Below, piece by piece: positions 21,326-34,420 of a DNA stretch of 64,000 nucleotides; the stretch's first letter is position 1; each line of letters opens with the position of its first letter. Both the position numbers and the translations under genes were made by a program. Below the pieces are notes generated by a model, which was not told where the DNA came from, did no database searches, and was given only the letters and a program-made list of their open reading frames with translations. The DNA comes from Ciona intestinalis (taxonomy: Eukaryota > Chordata > Ascidiacea > Phlebobranchia > Cionidae), in assembly GCF_000224145.3 (NCBI RefSeq), contig NC_020179.2, positions 736,571 to 800,570 on the forward strand, in the 5' to 3' direction.

Positions 21326-24300
21326 ATGCCTGAACATGCTACTAGTACTGGGAGAAAAACGAGACGTATGCCTGTCCAGACGCAAGCTAGTATTAATTTA
21401 ATTGACCTTCTTTATAAAATAACATTGCTGCGTTGTTTTATAAAGTGGATTTTGAGACTTGTGACGGGAACTTGTGAATTGCAGCGAATCACACAGAAAT
21501 ATAAATCTGGTGTTTGTACTGTGAAAATTGGTGAGTAAAATAATATTGCAGCGGCAGCATTGCATTGTATTTGTCTGTTGCCTAACTTTTGTATCAAACT
21601 AAAAATAGCATGATATTCTTTTCATACATGTTTTAATTCTGACAGTAACTGGCTAACTGCTGGTTTTGACAAGTTATTTAACATTAAAATTTGAAAAAAA
21701 TGATATTTTTATATCCAATATGCTTTAAAATGTTTACAAAGTCCGTACACCAGTGGTACTAAAATGTTCTTGCACCATTTTATTAAACACCTAACGGCTG
21801 TGGCCCAAATATTTAAATAACCAAAATATGCTGCAACAGTTTTTGTTACCCGTCTGTAGTAATCTGCCTATTATACAAACAAGGCCATGGGCAGTCCTGT
21901 TCATGCCCCTCCCCGTACAAAAAGTCCTGTACTTCGTTTAGAAAACTTCTGCGTTTGCCATTTGGAGATCTACTTTATAGTAGGGTGGGGGAATGACCTG
22001 TAGCATGTAATAACAAAGTTCCAAATATCGTGATTGTGTTTTAAAAAAAAATAGTCTGTGGGAGTCGTGATAATACATTTTTATTCTTTGAATGCTCTTT
22101 GTTTACTACCAAAACGGACAAGAAAATAGAATAACAAGATCTTCCTTGGTCCTACTATATTTGTATTTATTTTGCTTCTACTTGCAGAGGAAAGTTTGCA
22201 AAGATCAAAATTCTCTGAAATTCGTCAAATGATTGAAGTTGAACCTGAAGATATAGATGCAGCAATACAACAGATTATCAGCCTCAAGAATATTTCCTTT
22301 GATGCAAATTCCAGGTAGACCATTTATTTAGATTAACAAATACTAATCAGTAGTTTTGGTTTGGACCATTAATTTTAAAATAATAAATAATCATAAACAG
22401 TTGTTAAGTGTATGATATGTTGTATATATATATATATATTACATTTAAATTTGTATCCTGTTTTTGAATGTGCTCCAGTACTTTTTAGAACCATTCGGAA
22501 TCCTCTAATCTAGTTAAGCCTATCTATTGAGATATAAAATTTTTGTCTTAATAAATGGCACCTTCTATATAATGTAAGGTATATAAGTGGATTGAGGCAG
22601 GCTGAGGGAACAGGGATTTAGGCTGAAGCCCCATTATCTATTAATGAGCACCTTATTTTTTTAATATGAACAAAAGTGACTTCATCATATGAACAAAAAC
22701 CATGGAAAACTTTCCAAACTGTAGGGAAACAAACTGTAGGGGTTGCCAAAGTATAGTCTACCAATTTTACATAAAGAAAGTACTGTAGTATATTACTACA
22801 TAATATATATACCATTATACCACTAACTATCAACCATACACGTTCACAGAAAATTTCATGAAAAAAAGGGTTGCAGGCAAAAAAATTGGGAGGCCAGCTG
22901 TAATAAACCACTGGTTGCATTAAGGTGGCTGTGCAGCACACGAATTACGGATACTGTGTACAGCTACCTTTACAATTTGATAAACTATGAATTTTTAATT
23001 AAACCCAAATCTTATTTCTTAGGTTTATTTCCTGTATGAAAGTTTGCTTGGAGCAAATACATGGATATGATAGTTTGTTTTGCACAATCGAAGAACTGAG
23101 GGTTGAAACTTATAATTCCTGTAATGGGAATCATGAAGCCTTGTTATTAAAGGTGAATTATGGTTTAGTAAATGACTAAATAGGAGGCAGTAGCGCAGCA
23201 AGGAGGGTTGGGGTTGAGACACTGTTAAAAAATGTTTTAGTAAATTGAACCCCCCCCCCCCCCCCCTATCTTTTTTATATTGAAAAATTGAAAACCACCC
23301 TATCCTATGGTTGAATGGCAAGCAGTGTAACCATAACAACAGTACCAGTAGTATTAAAACTTAAAAGTTTACACATGCAACTTTACCAAAAATTTAAAAA
23401 ATGGATATAACGGTGTATAATTTAAGTATTTTTATGCGGAGTGGAGTTATATTATGAAAAATGTTGTTTTGAAATTTCTTATCACATCCTGTGATTAAAT
23501 CGTATAATTTACAAAATATGGTACGTCAACAAACAATAGGAGGGATAATTGATGATGTGTACTGATAACTGAATACTTATTATTAAATTTTGATTGCTAA
23601 CAGTAATTTATATTCGGGTATTTCTAAACTTTAAAGGCTTGTTACAAGGTCTAATAGCTTGGTTAAAATATTTTATTAATGCTAATATTTTAGTTATGGA
23701 ATCTTTTACAACCTGAAAATGCTTTGAAAGAAAGAGTGTCTCGCCAGTGGGGGGAGATTGGGTTTCAGGTAAAAAAAAATGATGTATTTTCTACACTTAT
23801 AAGTAGACACAAAGTGTGTAAAATGGACAAGCCAGAAGCCATGTCATATAACCACTGTCGATACCCAGCACGCGGGGATAAATAAGTGTCATATTTTAAA
23901 CATTGAAATTTTGTAACATTTGTTGGTACCAGTTAGCAAATTCATCAGGTAAGTTTAAGTTTTATTTCAATTTGAATTGAATTGATTTGTATTTAGGGTA
24001 CGGATCCCAAGACTGATTTTCGTGGTATGGGAATTTTAGGGTTGAAAAACTTGGTGTATTTTGCTGAAGTTCATAATGAACTTGCTCGAAAAACTTTGTT
24101 ACATTCACACCACCCTCAGTATGGGTAAGTAGAAGAATTTAAAATGAAATAAATTCACGAATCTGACCCTGATTTGGTGCTCATACAGTTGAACAGTTCT
24201 GTGTAAAGTTGTACAGTAAGGATCTGGTGTTACAAAAATGTAACAGACAAAATTCAAGTCTGTAAAATAACTTTATATTTTACCAGGCAACAAGCAGCAT

Positions 24301-25580
24301 TTTTTCAATAATAACTGAAACAGAACAATAACTTAATAAATATTTTTTAATAAAATGCAAAACATAAATCACATTTCAAAATCTAAATTCAGGAGCTGTT
24401 TTAACTAAATAATGAAAATCCAATATAGCTTCGATCTTGTGAACTGTTATCCAAACTTGGATTAATTTTTCGGCCAAACATTTTTCATGTCTGCATAGTT
24501 CCTAATTGCTTAGAAATACATAATCTGTGACACTATTATATCACATTCAATTTTCCATAGGTATTCATACGCCATCGTAGGAATAAACTTGACAAGTATG
24601 GCTTATGAATTCATGTCGTCTGGCTTACTTCGAACCCACTTTTTTAACACTGTACATGGCAGACCAAACGTAAACCATTTCAACGAGGTTTTCAGTGAGT
24701 AATCATTTGTAGTTAAATTGCCAGTTTGTTACTATAGGCGTATTACTGTACAAATATTTATTTTATCCACACTTACACTTTTGTTATTTTATTGATTTTT
24801 TTTCTCTAACATATTGTTTCTAATGTTTACTAAACTTGCAAAAGAAAGTGCCACAAATTATGAATGGTTAAGAACCAAACCTTTATAAATTTCCCCACTA
24901 ATTTGCCCAGTACTGACTAAAACAAGATTAAGAATATACTCTTTAAAGGGTATTACAATTTTGTAAATAAAATATCCTAAACAATAGTTATAACTTTTTA
25001 AAAAGAGGGAATAAAATAACATTCAGTAATAAAAGTTTGCCATTTAAGTTGAATTTCTTCATGCATAATGTCAAGTTTTGTCTATTTTTGCCGTTAAAAA
25101 AAAAGTTTTATTTCATACCTGCTCATTATGCTTATAAATTATGTATAACTGCTATTTAAAGGAGAATGCAGTAACAATAACTAAACCAACTGTTTTGTGT
25201 GCCAAAAATGAATTTATTTGGTGGAAAAGATAGGACACAAAGAACATTCAAAGAATTATAAAACCATATCCTTAGGACTGACACTTCCTTAGACCGTTGT
25301 TGATTGTTTAAAACACGATCAGGATATTTGGATATTATGTACTAAAGGTGTCCCGTCTTCCCCCACCCTACTATATTAGTTATGTTAAAAACTCATAGTA
25401 ATCATGCTATACTTGTTCACTGCAGGTTATCTGATGTTTGAATTTGACAAATTTTGGATGAAATCTGAGCCTGAAAACGTCATGGAATTCAGCAGAATAA
25501 GGGACGAGTTCAACCAAACTGTTGAGGCTGTGTTAAAATATGTGCCATCGGCAAAACTATCTTTAGACAATTCAAGTTAA
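21326..25580 (+). CDS. ELMOD2: ELMOD2-like ELMO-domain Arl GTPase-activating protein
   Basis: Seven exons: 21326-21530, 22188-22314, 23023-23152, 23694-23768, 23997-24124, 24561-24694 and 25426-25580 (stop). Phases join cleanly and give 317 residues (human ELMOD2 293). The N-terminal part shares the FIKWILRLVTGTCELQRI helix with ELMOD1/2. The ELMO domain carries the GAP signature W(x)3IGFQ(x)2DPKTDFRGMG, with the probable catalytic Arg at residue 188, and GYSYAIVGINLT. ELMOD proteins act on Arl2-type GTPases. The assigned start MPEHAT is 29 bases after a good acceptor (ttcttgcag, ending 21296), which could be a cis acceptor for a 5' UTR exon or a spliced-leader site. ELMOD1 versus ELMOD2 cannot be settled by eye. 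Confidence 0.93.
21978..22157 (+). mobile_element. MITE in ELMOD2 intron 1
   Basis: Begins tagtagggtgggggaatgac and ends ttggtcctacta, flanked by TA. It ends about 30 bases before exon 2, so it partly forms the acceptor region. Confidence 0.8.
22421..22439. repeat. (TA)n microsatellite
   Basis: Run of TA dinucleotides in ELMOD2 intron 2. Confidence 0.85.
23250..23266. repeat. Poly-C run
   Basis: Seventeen consecutive C in ELMOD2 intron 3. Length is likely variable between individuals or affected by sequencing error. Confidence 0.9.
25220..25373 (-). mobile_element. Truncated MITE in the last ELMOD2 intron
   Basis: The right terminus is intact (gtcttcccccaccctacta) with internal blocks aaagaacattcaaagaatta and gatcaggatatttggat. 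The left end starts abruptly at ggtggaaaagataggacac. Confidence 0.75.
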
Positions 25581-26166
25581 TTTGATTTTCCAAAAACACG
25601 CCCAGTTTTTGAGGTCAGAATTTTTTAGCATCTCCAAATTTCGTATATGGTAGGATATATTCGAATTTTGTAGTTAGTGTTTGGCATAGGATTTTCAATG
25701 CTTTCTTGCCAATTGATAAGGGCTTTTTTAACAGTCACTTTTTAACTGATAGCTCAGAAACATCTATTTTAAATGGCAATTATTTTTTACCAAAGTAGGC
25801 ATGCACGCTTGCATTAGTGATCTAATATTGCTGCTACCATAGTAACATCTAAAGAACCTTTCTCGATTTTAGCTATTTGCGTTAAAAGTATCAGTTATGA
25901 TATTTCTACATTCCTATTTCTGCATTCATTCCTTTAACTTTCCAAGTGCCGGCATATTTAACCTTATATAGCATTTATATATCTACAAGTAGCATTGTAA
26001 TAGCAGATACAAACATATAACATCAAAGCATTATATTCTTGTTTCTGTATCTACCTATTTTGAAACCAGTATTGTATGTGAGTTTACTTGTATGTTCTTG
26101 CGGAAAATTTGTTATTTTGGTGATGCTAGTTTTTGCCCACTTTTCTGTGTGTTGTTATATTGTGTA
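25581..26166. other. ELMOD2 3' flank
   Basis: AT-rich, non-coding and probably 3' UTR in its first part. No repeat or gene was recognised. Confidence 0.4.
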
Positions 26167-26358
26167 TAGCAGGGTGGGGGAAGATAGGACACTTTTAGCA
26201 AATAATATCCAATATTCTGATCAGGTTTTAAACAATTAATGACGGTTTATAGGAGTCGTGGGGATACGGTTTTATATTTCTTTGAATGTTCTTTGTTTAC
26301 TGTCAAATGGGACGAGAAAATAATATAAAAAGATGTTCCATCTTCCCCCACCCTACTA
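26167..26358 (+). mobile_element. Complete MITE
   Basis: 192 bases: left end tagcagggtgggggaagata, right end catcttcccccaccctacta, TA on both sides. All internal blocks are present. Confidence 0.88.
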
Positions 26359-26489
26359 TATATTATTTCATCTGGTGTAAAGTATGTTTTTAGTTTTCTA
26401 ACTATTTCACTTGGTACTCAGTTGTTTGTCTTCAAAGTGTTTAAGTGATGTGCAATGAATGGAATATCAAGCTAAAAGTGTAACTTATT

Positions 26490-26935
26490 TATCCCAGCAA
26501 CCTAGACAGTCCTTATAACACGTGGTTCTGTTTGTTACACCTTCTGTTCGCTTACTATTTACCACGTATGTAACTTTGTGGAAATTTTATTTTTTCGTCA
26601 TGTGTGTATTTTGCCCACACAAGTAGCAGCGTCGAGCCTCGAACGTGTAAACTCTTGGTTGGAAGCGGGCGTTGTAACCGCAGCATAGGTTACAGTGACG
26701 TTTTTTCATTCAGCCAGAACGTATAAGAATTTATCTAAACGCAGTTTTGTTCAACAGTGGTGTAAAAAAAACGAATTAATGAGACAAGTTATTTCACATG
26801 GCGTAACGATAGTTGGTATAACACGGGCCCCATATTTAATACACCTTATGTCATGAGGTATCACTTGCGTAACTTAGTAAAGGTTTTTTTTTCAATTAAG
26901 CTGCCAATTTAGACAGTCTATTATTCAGTGCGGAC
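26490..26935 (-). repeat. Two adjacent SINE copies, reverse strand
   Basis: 26490-26690 holds gacagtccttataacacgtg, gtatgtaactttgtgg and a decayed head with cgttgtaaccgcagc. 26795-26935 holds tggcgtaacgatagttggta, acaccttatgtcatgaggta and a fragment of the body. Confidence 0.65.
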
Positions 26936-27580
26936 GCTTCTGGTCTAGTGCTGTAGTTAAAAAAACTAAAGGTAAATCGACGATTTGAATTGTTTGTTTT
27001 TTTATTGTTAGAACGTTATAATATAATCGTACCCGCTTCTAAAAACTATTTTTTATTTATACTGGCTCGCATTTCGAATCTTTTATTAAAAATTTCAAAT
27101 TCGCATTAATACGGTCCAATTTTCCTACACTCGCTTGTTAAGCCTATAATAATGTGTTTTTGTTTATCCACCCGTTTTCTGAGTAAACATGTTTTTAATC
27201 CAAGAAACATCTAAACTGGAAAGTCCAAATACGCACGTAGGAAACTGACTTTCCTGTTTAGGAATAAGCTTACACTGGAACAAAGTTTTACCGCATCTGA
27301 ATAATCGGGATCGAATTCTAAATTTCCGGCGTTTGACGGCAGTTTGATTGCAAGTACATGTTAACGTCGTGTTTTGGCGCTTAAACCGAAAGCAAAGTTT
27401 CATTAATTTACACCCGTGTTGACACACCGATCGTTTCTCGGATTTACCTCAGGAAATATGGTCTAGTTTCAGTCACGGAACTACTTGACTGGAAATTTTC
27501 GGCAATGCAGCAAACGCTAAAACTTGTTTGCGTTTTTTGGTTGATGTAACTTCTGGAAAAAGGCGAGTAAGGTAACCGTG
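26936..27580. other. Upstream region of the first C6-like gene
   Basis: Non-coding. A minus-strand frame at 27164-27427 is Cys- and Lys/Arg-rich but has no family motif or splice support, so I do not call it a gene. It leads into the TATA box at 27583. Confidence 0.45.
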
Positions 27581-27582
27581 CC

Positions 27583-27590
27583 CTATAAAT
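27583..27590 (+). promoter_or_regulatory. TATA box of the first C6-like gene
   Basis: CTATAAAT lies about 55-60 bases before the ATG at 27644, leaving room for a short 5' UTR. Confidence 0.6.
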
Positions 27591-27643
27591 TGCACCGAAA
27601 ATGGACCGACAAGCATTGGAATTACCAGTTTAAGCATTACAAA

Positions 27644-30600
27644 ATGAGGCTTAGCATACTCTTCTGGGTGATTGTGTTATTTGTGGCAACAACTTCAGCT
27701 TGGAGAAGACGCCGCAGGAGAAACCCGCCACCAGCTCCAGTGCATTGCGCGGTAAGTTTTAAAGTTTGGGTCATAAAAGTGTATTTAGAATTAAAAACTT
27801 CAAACATTATTTTATTTAACTTGCTTGGGCGTTTTACAGGCGGCGACATAGACGAAAATACCTTGCAACCTTACAAAAAAACGACTTGCAACTTTACAAA
27901 AAAATGACTTGCAACTATAATATGTAAAAAAAATACCCTACTATACTATGCAAATTTTATGTAGGGCCTATATACAGATATAATACGCATGTTTTGTGGA
28001 CATTTGACAGGTATCCGGGTGGACAGGCTGGAGTGCTTGCAGTGTAAGTTGTGGCGGTGGAAGTCAATCTCGTACTCGAGGAATCACCCGCAACCCAGCC
28101 CACGGTGGTAGCGGTTGTGGTGCATTAAGTCAATCAAGGTCGTGTAATCGACATAAATGTCCAATACATTGTCAGTGGGGTAATTGGGGACCGTGGTCGG
28201 ATTGCACGTCGTGTTCTTATGGAGGAAGGGTGAGATGTTTTTTTAAAGTCTAAAGTTTTGAATGGATAATTGTAACTTATTTAATCGTTGGCGACAATCG
28301 TGGAAATTGTGTTATATAAGCTATACCTCGTTATCGCTTAGGAGTTTCTTGTAGGTGACTTTTTTGTTGTTTACAATTGACAATTCAGACATCTTTATGT
28401 TGGGGCAGTAACTGTTGCGTGTTTTGCCCAATAACACCCACTTCAAAAGTAGTAGCATCGCACCCGTCTTTTATCCGTGTTTTATTAATTTTCTCTTCCC
28501 CCACAGAGTCGAATGCGTAATGTCACAGTCGCAGCAATGTTCGGTGGAAATAGATGCGCTGGCTTGTCCAAAACTACTGATTACGCGTGTGTCAGTAGTG
28601 ATACATGTCCATACGAAGTCGAATGCTCAAGTGACACATTCGCATGTGGTGACGGTAAGCCTTTTTACTAAATACGATTCTACATTTGATGTAGTATGTA
28701 GTAGATTGGGGTAAGATGGATTATGTTTTCAATCTATTTTACTGTCCCATTTATAGCAGTAAACAAGAAATAAAAAATGCGCACTCTCGAATGAAGATGT
28801 GCAACTTTGCTCCAAAATAGTTTTATATAATGGGGTGGGGCAGGATTTGGGACATCTATTCATTCTATTTTCTCGTCCCATTTGGCAGTAAACAAAAAAC
28901 ATGCAAAAAAATATAAAACTCCAGTTCCATCTCCCCCACCCTACTATATGTGTTTAAGGTGTCCCATCTTCCCCCATTTTAATATATATTTACATTAACA
29001 CTATTCTGCAACTTGTAGCAACAAGGCTAACTTTTATATTCCAGGTCTGACTTGCATTCGTACAAATCTCCAATGCAATGGTGATGATGACTGCACTGAC
29101 TACTCCGATGAGCTTGAGTGTAGCGAGAGACATAGACGGCCATGCGGAAGTACAACTATGAGCGAAATACCATACGTTGATATTGCCGGGTTAGGGTAAG
29201 TGTCAGAGTTTTTGCTGCTCATATAGTTGCATATATACCTTTATTTTTGTGTAATTTCCAAAGTCATGACACAGTGGTTATAGCGTTTGCTTCTACCACA
29301 ATGAGTACGGGTTAGAGCCTCGACGCTACCGCCATTGTGGGCGTGTGTGTGTCTTTGGGCAAGATACTTAACGACAATTGCTACAGGCCAGTAGATTTTT
29401 TTTAATTGTCAACAATACATTGAAAGAAATAAAAATAATATTAGTCGTCACCACAAAGTTACATAATATAAGCACGCGGTGTATAAAACGGGACATTTGT
29501 GCTATTACGGCTGTCGCTGCCCCGCCACGTGAGAAAAAAATAAGTTACATTCATTTATTTTTTTCCAGATATGACATTACACTAGGAGAGGAGATCGGAA
29601 CGATTCTAGATAATCGTCAATACGCGGGAAGATGCGACAGAGTTAGAAGCGGTGAACACGAAGAAACATTCCGTAAACCGGCAAACATGCAGTCGTTCAG
29701 ATTTCAGGTGATGCATAAACATTACATAGCATGGTAGCATGGGGGAGGATGGGACACCTTTTCATTCATTTTCTTGTCCCATTTGGCAGAAAACAAAGAA
29801 CATTTAAAGAATTATAAAACCGTATCCTCATCGACTCCTATAAACCTTTGTTAATTGTTAAAAACATGATCAGGATGTTTAAATATTATGTGACAAAGGT
29901 GTCCTATCTTCCTCCACCCTACTATACAAAGTGGAATGGCAGTTACTTTTTTGGCATAAACTTCAAACAAATAAGGGACCATATACTTCAAGTTACCATT
30001 AACTTGGCTATAATATATGCCCCTATCCAGGTGTTTGGCGGGGCTTGAGATTTAAGCAAACGTGTATTAAATTTAATAAAATGTGTATTAAAAAAACTGT
30101 TAAAAACTCTCTAAATTTTAACTAAAAACTGGAATAATTTTTCTCATGCAAATCTGTACATAGACTACACCATACATTTCATTCATCACACTATACAAAG
30201 TTAATATTTTACTATTTATTTTAGTCTCAAGCGACCTCCTCCTTTACTGCCATTTCTTACCAAAGCTCAAAAGGTTTTTACGAATCTGAAAGAAGCAACA
30301 TGGAGAGAAAACTGCAAGCGTCTGCGTCGTTTTCATGTAAGTATAAACAAGATATAGAAACTGTTATAGTAGAGTGGGGGAATATGGGACACTTTTAGCA
30401 CATAAAATTTAAATATCCTGATCGTGTTTTAAACAATTAACAACGGTATATAAGTCGTGAGAATACAGTTTTATAATTCATTGAATTTTGTTTGTTCACT
30501 TCTAAATGCGACAAGAAAATAGAATGAAAAGGTGTCCCATCTTTCCCCACCCCACTATATTGCACATGTCCGGCCGCGTGGCTCACAGGTTAGATCGATT

Positions 30601-31769
30601 GCGTCGTAATAATCGATCAAAATATACCGGATTTGATGCTCGTTGCATACTATTATGAATGTATGTTACCACCGCCCTAATATATAAATAGCACCAAACC
30701 ACTTTATTTATACCTTTAACCCATTACCAGTTAGCGACATGTTCGGCTTGAGCGGCAGTGCAACCAAAACAAGAAATTCAAAAACTTTGCGAATTATTGA
30801 CCGAGGAACATCAAGTGATGTTAAATACTTCAGAGTTTTTGGTGAAATCACTTTATCCAGATTCAGGTGAGACAACTAGTATAATTTATTTTTACATCTA
30901 ACAAATGAGCATGAATGATGTATACAAGCCTTTACAAAACGTGCCCATTTATTACGGCTGTACTCTCCTGTTAAATTTGCATTTTTTTATAGGACCATTC
31001 GAAGATCGTTCAAATTGTCCCACTCATTCCGACAACGGTTACTAGAACTTCCTCAACATTACGATTATGCCAAATATTCGGAGCTCATAGCAGATTACGG
31101 AACGCATTTCTACTCTTCTGGTGTGCTGGGCGGACGGTATGAATACATCTACAGGTTTTCTAAATCGGACCTTGCTCTATCAGGTGTGTTTCGACAATTT
31201 TAAACTAAGATTCTACCCTATTTTTTATTACAAAAATAGCATAGAGCATTTCCTTACATTTCTCTTTTTTTTCTTTTTTAATGCAAAACATAACTGCGAT
31301 AAAAATAGGATGGGAATCTCAGATACCGAATAAACCAGTCGGTCGCGGTAACTTATAGTTACCGGGTCTGTGTAATATTATTGGGACTGTAATATCATTA
31401 ATCACTATGTATTTGTTCAACCCGTATGTGCTAATGTAATTATACCCAACAGGGATATATACGATATAGCTGTCACGTTATAATATTACAACTTTGATTA
31501 TCTTTTTTCCCATCTTTATAATATTAACAGAATTATATAACCGTAGCTCCGTGATTGTAAGAATGTTGTTTCTACTAGAAGTTTAACTTAATTAAAATAA
31601 ATGTCTCGTTTGTCCGCTGGGTGTAGCGACCACGCTTATTTTCTTCCAACTAAATGTAAATATGTTTTTAACTGTAAGCGTGTTTTAACAACTGTTGTTT
31701 TGTCGCTATATCCTGTCTTTTCGCTTAAAATATTTCTAAATCTTCGCTACCGTAATGAAAGAGACAAAT

Positions 31770-31801
<32 letters not shown>

Positions 31802-33166
31802 TGTAAACCTAATGAAAATATGGTTTTAGGTGCTAACGAATCTCATCGTATAGTACCATATTATTTACTCTTTATGTTAAAATCTACTTCCATGCATTTT
31901 TAATATGTCGTTCATATCGAATGATTTTCAGGTTTAACCGATGAAGAACAGAAGAACTGCTTGACCACTGAAACGTCAATGAAATTTTTGAAAGGTTTCT
32001 TTGGTGGAAGCGGGGGGACAAACAAGTGTTCAACTAATGTATTGTCTCGTCGGTATAACGGTAAGGTGTTGTTATTGTAGAAATATATACAACTCGATAA
32101 TGATCTATTTAACAATATAAGCTATACTGTGTTTACCTAATGCATTTATCAGAAGAGGCGTATGCTTGGAAAAGTTTGAGCACGTTGAGCACGTAATAAT
32201 TGAGCACATATTGCTGGCCATATGGATCCTTTTTAGTCGAACAGTTGTTTTTATTCTTTTTATTGTCAGTCATTTTTGCACATATCGGTTTGCAATTCTC
32301 ACTACTATTGTCTTATACCACTTTTTAATCCAAACAGATATAATGTTATGTCCATGTTTTGTGTAAGTTTTCTCCCTATATTATCTTAGGTTTGTACGCG
32401 TTCACAGTCAACACAAAGTGTATGAAATAAACACCTATTTTACAACTATAACAGCTGCCCCGCGGACGATAAAAATAGCATTAATATAAAACTCTTTACA
32501 GGAAGTTTCGCCTTGGCTGCAAAGGAGGCAATATCAAATGTGATTGGCGGACAGTCTCATACAACTAGTGCTCTTACTTTCTACTCCAGCAACGGACCGA
32601 ATACGGCTGCTTACGAAAGGTGGTCGAGATCCGTCAGAGTTAGCCCTGCAATCATCGATTTTATGGTAGGTGTTTAAACAAGACCAAGTTAGCATAGATT
32701 ATTTACTGCTGGAACAAACTAGTACTGTTACAAAAGCTAATTTTGTTTTGGTGTATAACATCGATCATCTTCTGATGTTGTAGCGGTAAAACGAAATTCG
32801 TTATAACACCGGTGTTTTGTTTCGAAGATACTATGTTATAACTTTGTTAGTACTTTCTGCTTGCTTTTTTATATTCCTCTCAATTTAAACAACTTGGTGA
32901 ATGTTAAATGATATCATGGTCATTTAAAGTTCGTTTATTTATTGCTAAATATTTTGTTCCAGTTAACTCCGATGTCATCGGTGATACCCGATAGAAACAA
33001 GCAAGCTAACATGGAAAGAGCGTTGTACGATTACTATGCCAAATACAATGCAAATAAATGCACTGGCCGATGTGAAAACGGTGGGAGAGCCGTAGTCGTA
33101 AAGGATGGTAGTGAATGCAAATGTTTGTGCACGCCTGGTCATTCTGGCCCGTCGTGTCAAAGTTGA
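27644..33166 (+). CDS. Complement C6-like MACPF protein, gene A
   Basis: Eleven exons: 27644-27751, 28011-28229, 28507-28654, 29045-29195, 29569-29707, 30225-30336, 30731-30866, 30993-31183, 31932-32060, 32502-32665 and 32963-33166 (stop). All phases agree; the product has 566 residues. Order of parts: signal peptide (1-19); six consecutive Arg (21-26) and a Pro-rich linker; two TSP1 repeats (about 37-150) with WTGW and WGNWGPW C-mannosylation-type motifs; an LDLa module ending CNGDDDCTDYSDELEC; a MACPF domain with DYGTHFYSSGVLGG near residue 373; and a C-terminal EGF module. This matches the N-terminal half of vertebrate C6/C7 without the extra TSP1, CCP and FIM modules. C6-like proteins of this short form are known from Ciona. 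Pore formation is inferred from the family. A tandem paralogue follows at 34820. Confidence 0.93.
28828..28946 (-). mobile_element. Internally deleted MITE, gene A intron 3
   Basis: Both inverted ends are present (taatggggtggggcaggatt and ccatctcccccaccctacta) but only about 119 bases lie between the outer ends, so the centre is missing. MITE-like ends also flank it (28693-28720 and 28957-28980), suggesting nested or broken copies. Confidence 0.7.
29263..29565 (+). repeat. SINE, gene A intron 4
   Basis: tRNA-like head (tgacacagtggttatagcgt) followed by the complete body (ccattgtgggcgtgtgtgtg, cttaacgacaattgct) and end (ctgtcgctgccccgccacgt). It reaches almost to the exon 5 acceptor. Confidence 0.78.
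29733..29924 (-). mobile_element. Complete MITE, gene A intron 5
   Basis: Left end tagcatgggggaggatggga, right end tatcttcctccaccctacta. Internal blocks are in the inverted order (caaagaacatttaaagaatt, catgatcaggatg). Confidence 0.85.
30367..30557 (+). mobile_element. Complete MITE, gene A intron 6
   Basis: Left end tagtagagtgggggaatatg, right end catctttccccaccccacta, flanked by TA. It is immediately followed by a tRNA-like SINE head at 30568-30620. Confidence 0.85.
31330..31800 (+). mobile_element. Possible 3' end of a LINE with (TTA)n tail
   Basis: A stretch of about 470 bases with base use unlike the surrounding intron ends in a (TTA)n run at 31774-31798, preceded by agagacaaataaaag. 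A simple-repeat tail like this is usual for some non-LTR retrotransposons. No reverse transcriptase is present, so the call rests on the tail alone. Confidence 0.35.
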
Positions 33167-33469
33167 GAAGATGTTTAATCCAGACTGCTCTAAGTTCAAT
33201 CAGTTTCAACACGGTTTATATACTGGACTTCATTTTTATTGTCGTATTAATGTCTGCTATGTGTAATTCAACTTGTATGTTGTGCTGTGCGTGTTTACAT
33301 CTGTATAAAATAAAAAAAAATTTTCTCAAAATGCGTTTGTGATTTCTCCTCGGGACAAAATGTGTTTCAGTTTTTCAATTACCACGAACTTAACTTTGTG
33401 GTTTTATTTTTATTTTATTTAATATTTGATGTTACTCTTTTAACTTTGCAACTAAAATGAACCAAGTTA

Positions 33470-33712
33470 TAACTTATATCTTTGGGTAAGATGGGATACT
33501 TTAGGCTCATAATATCCAATGTTTTCCAATCGTGTTTTAACAACTTGCCATTTCAGATTCGTGTGGTTACGGTTATGTAATTGTTTAAAAGTTCTTTGTT
33601 TTTACCAAATTGGAGGATAAAGAGAACGGAAATTATCATTCTACTCCAACTTATATGCGATAACTACGGCGTGATTTTATATTTTTGACCTATATAAAAA
33701 CAGAATAGTTAT
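33470..33712 (+). repeat. Inverted repeat partner of 41260-41492
   Basis: Shares ggaggataaagagaacgg, aactacggcgtgattttata and tttttgacctatataaaa with the reverse complement of 41260-41492. It also contains MITE-like internal blocks, so the pair may be an older or distinct member of the same element family. Confidence 0.7.
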
Positions 33713-33751
33713 TTAACAATAAAATGTCAGATAATTTAAAGTCTTTACATA

Positions 33752-33952
33752 TAAAGAGTGGAAAAGATTGGACACCCTGAGCACATAATATTCAAATATC
33801 ATGATCGTAATTTAAACTAACAACACAATTAACAACATTCTATGGGAGTTAGGAAGATGCGGTTTTATAAATTTTTGAATGTTCTTTGTTTACTACCAAA
33901 TTGGACGAAAAATAAAATGAAAAAAGGGTGTCCTATCTTTCCCACCCTATTA
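33752..33952 (+). mobile_element. MITE between the C6-like genes
   Basis: Left end taaagagtggaaaagattgg, right end tcctatctttcccaccctatta. It is full length but more diverged than most copies. Confidence 0.75.
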
Positions 33953-34420
33953 TATATTTTACCCCCTCTCCACCCTACCATACATATATATATTCACGGC
34001 GGGTAAAAACACTAGATTTAAGTTAAAACAGACATAAAATGTCCCATATAATCACGAAAACAATAAAGATTAACAATAAGTAAACAAACAATATACTTTG
34101 TACATAATCAACAAAAATTCAATGCTGTTTTCTAAACCTACATGGTATTGAAATTTATTAGACTGATTACGATTTGCACGAATTAGCTTTCGTATAGGCA
34201 TTGCACGTCAGGCTTCTCGTTCTCTTGCAATGAAACTTTAATACGTGTGATTCGTCACGAAGTGGCGCGTGCACACCGAAACTAGAGTGCGCAATTAAAT
34301 GTCAGCTCGATGCTCGTCGTTAAAAATTTTCAGATTTTGCTGTTTTTTTTTAGCAAGTAAACAAACTGGGGAGTTCCAAAGTTGTGACAGATGATGTAAA
34401 GACGAGAGTTCCGGGTTCGA

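Larger units (their letters stand above)
33170..34420. other. Spacer between the two C6-like genes
   Basis: Contains the gene A 3' end (aataaa-like signals near 33309), one half of an inverted repeat (33470-33712), a MITE (33752-33952) and otherwise unique AT-rich DNA. No gene was seen. Confidence 0.6.

Noticed and set aside
27164-27427. Minus-strand frame of 87 residues, Cys- and basic-rich
   Set aside because: No signal peptide, no spacing of Cys typical of a known family, no conserved neighbour copy upstream of gene B; probably chance.
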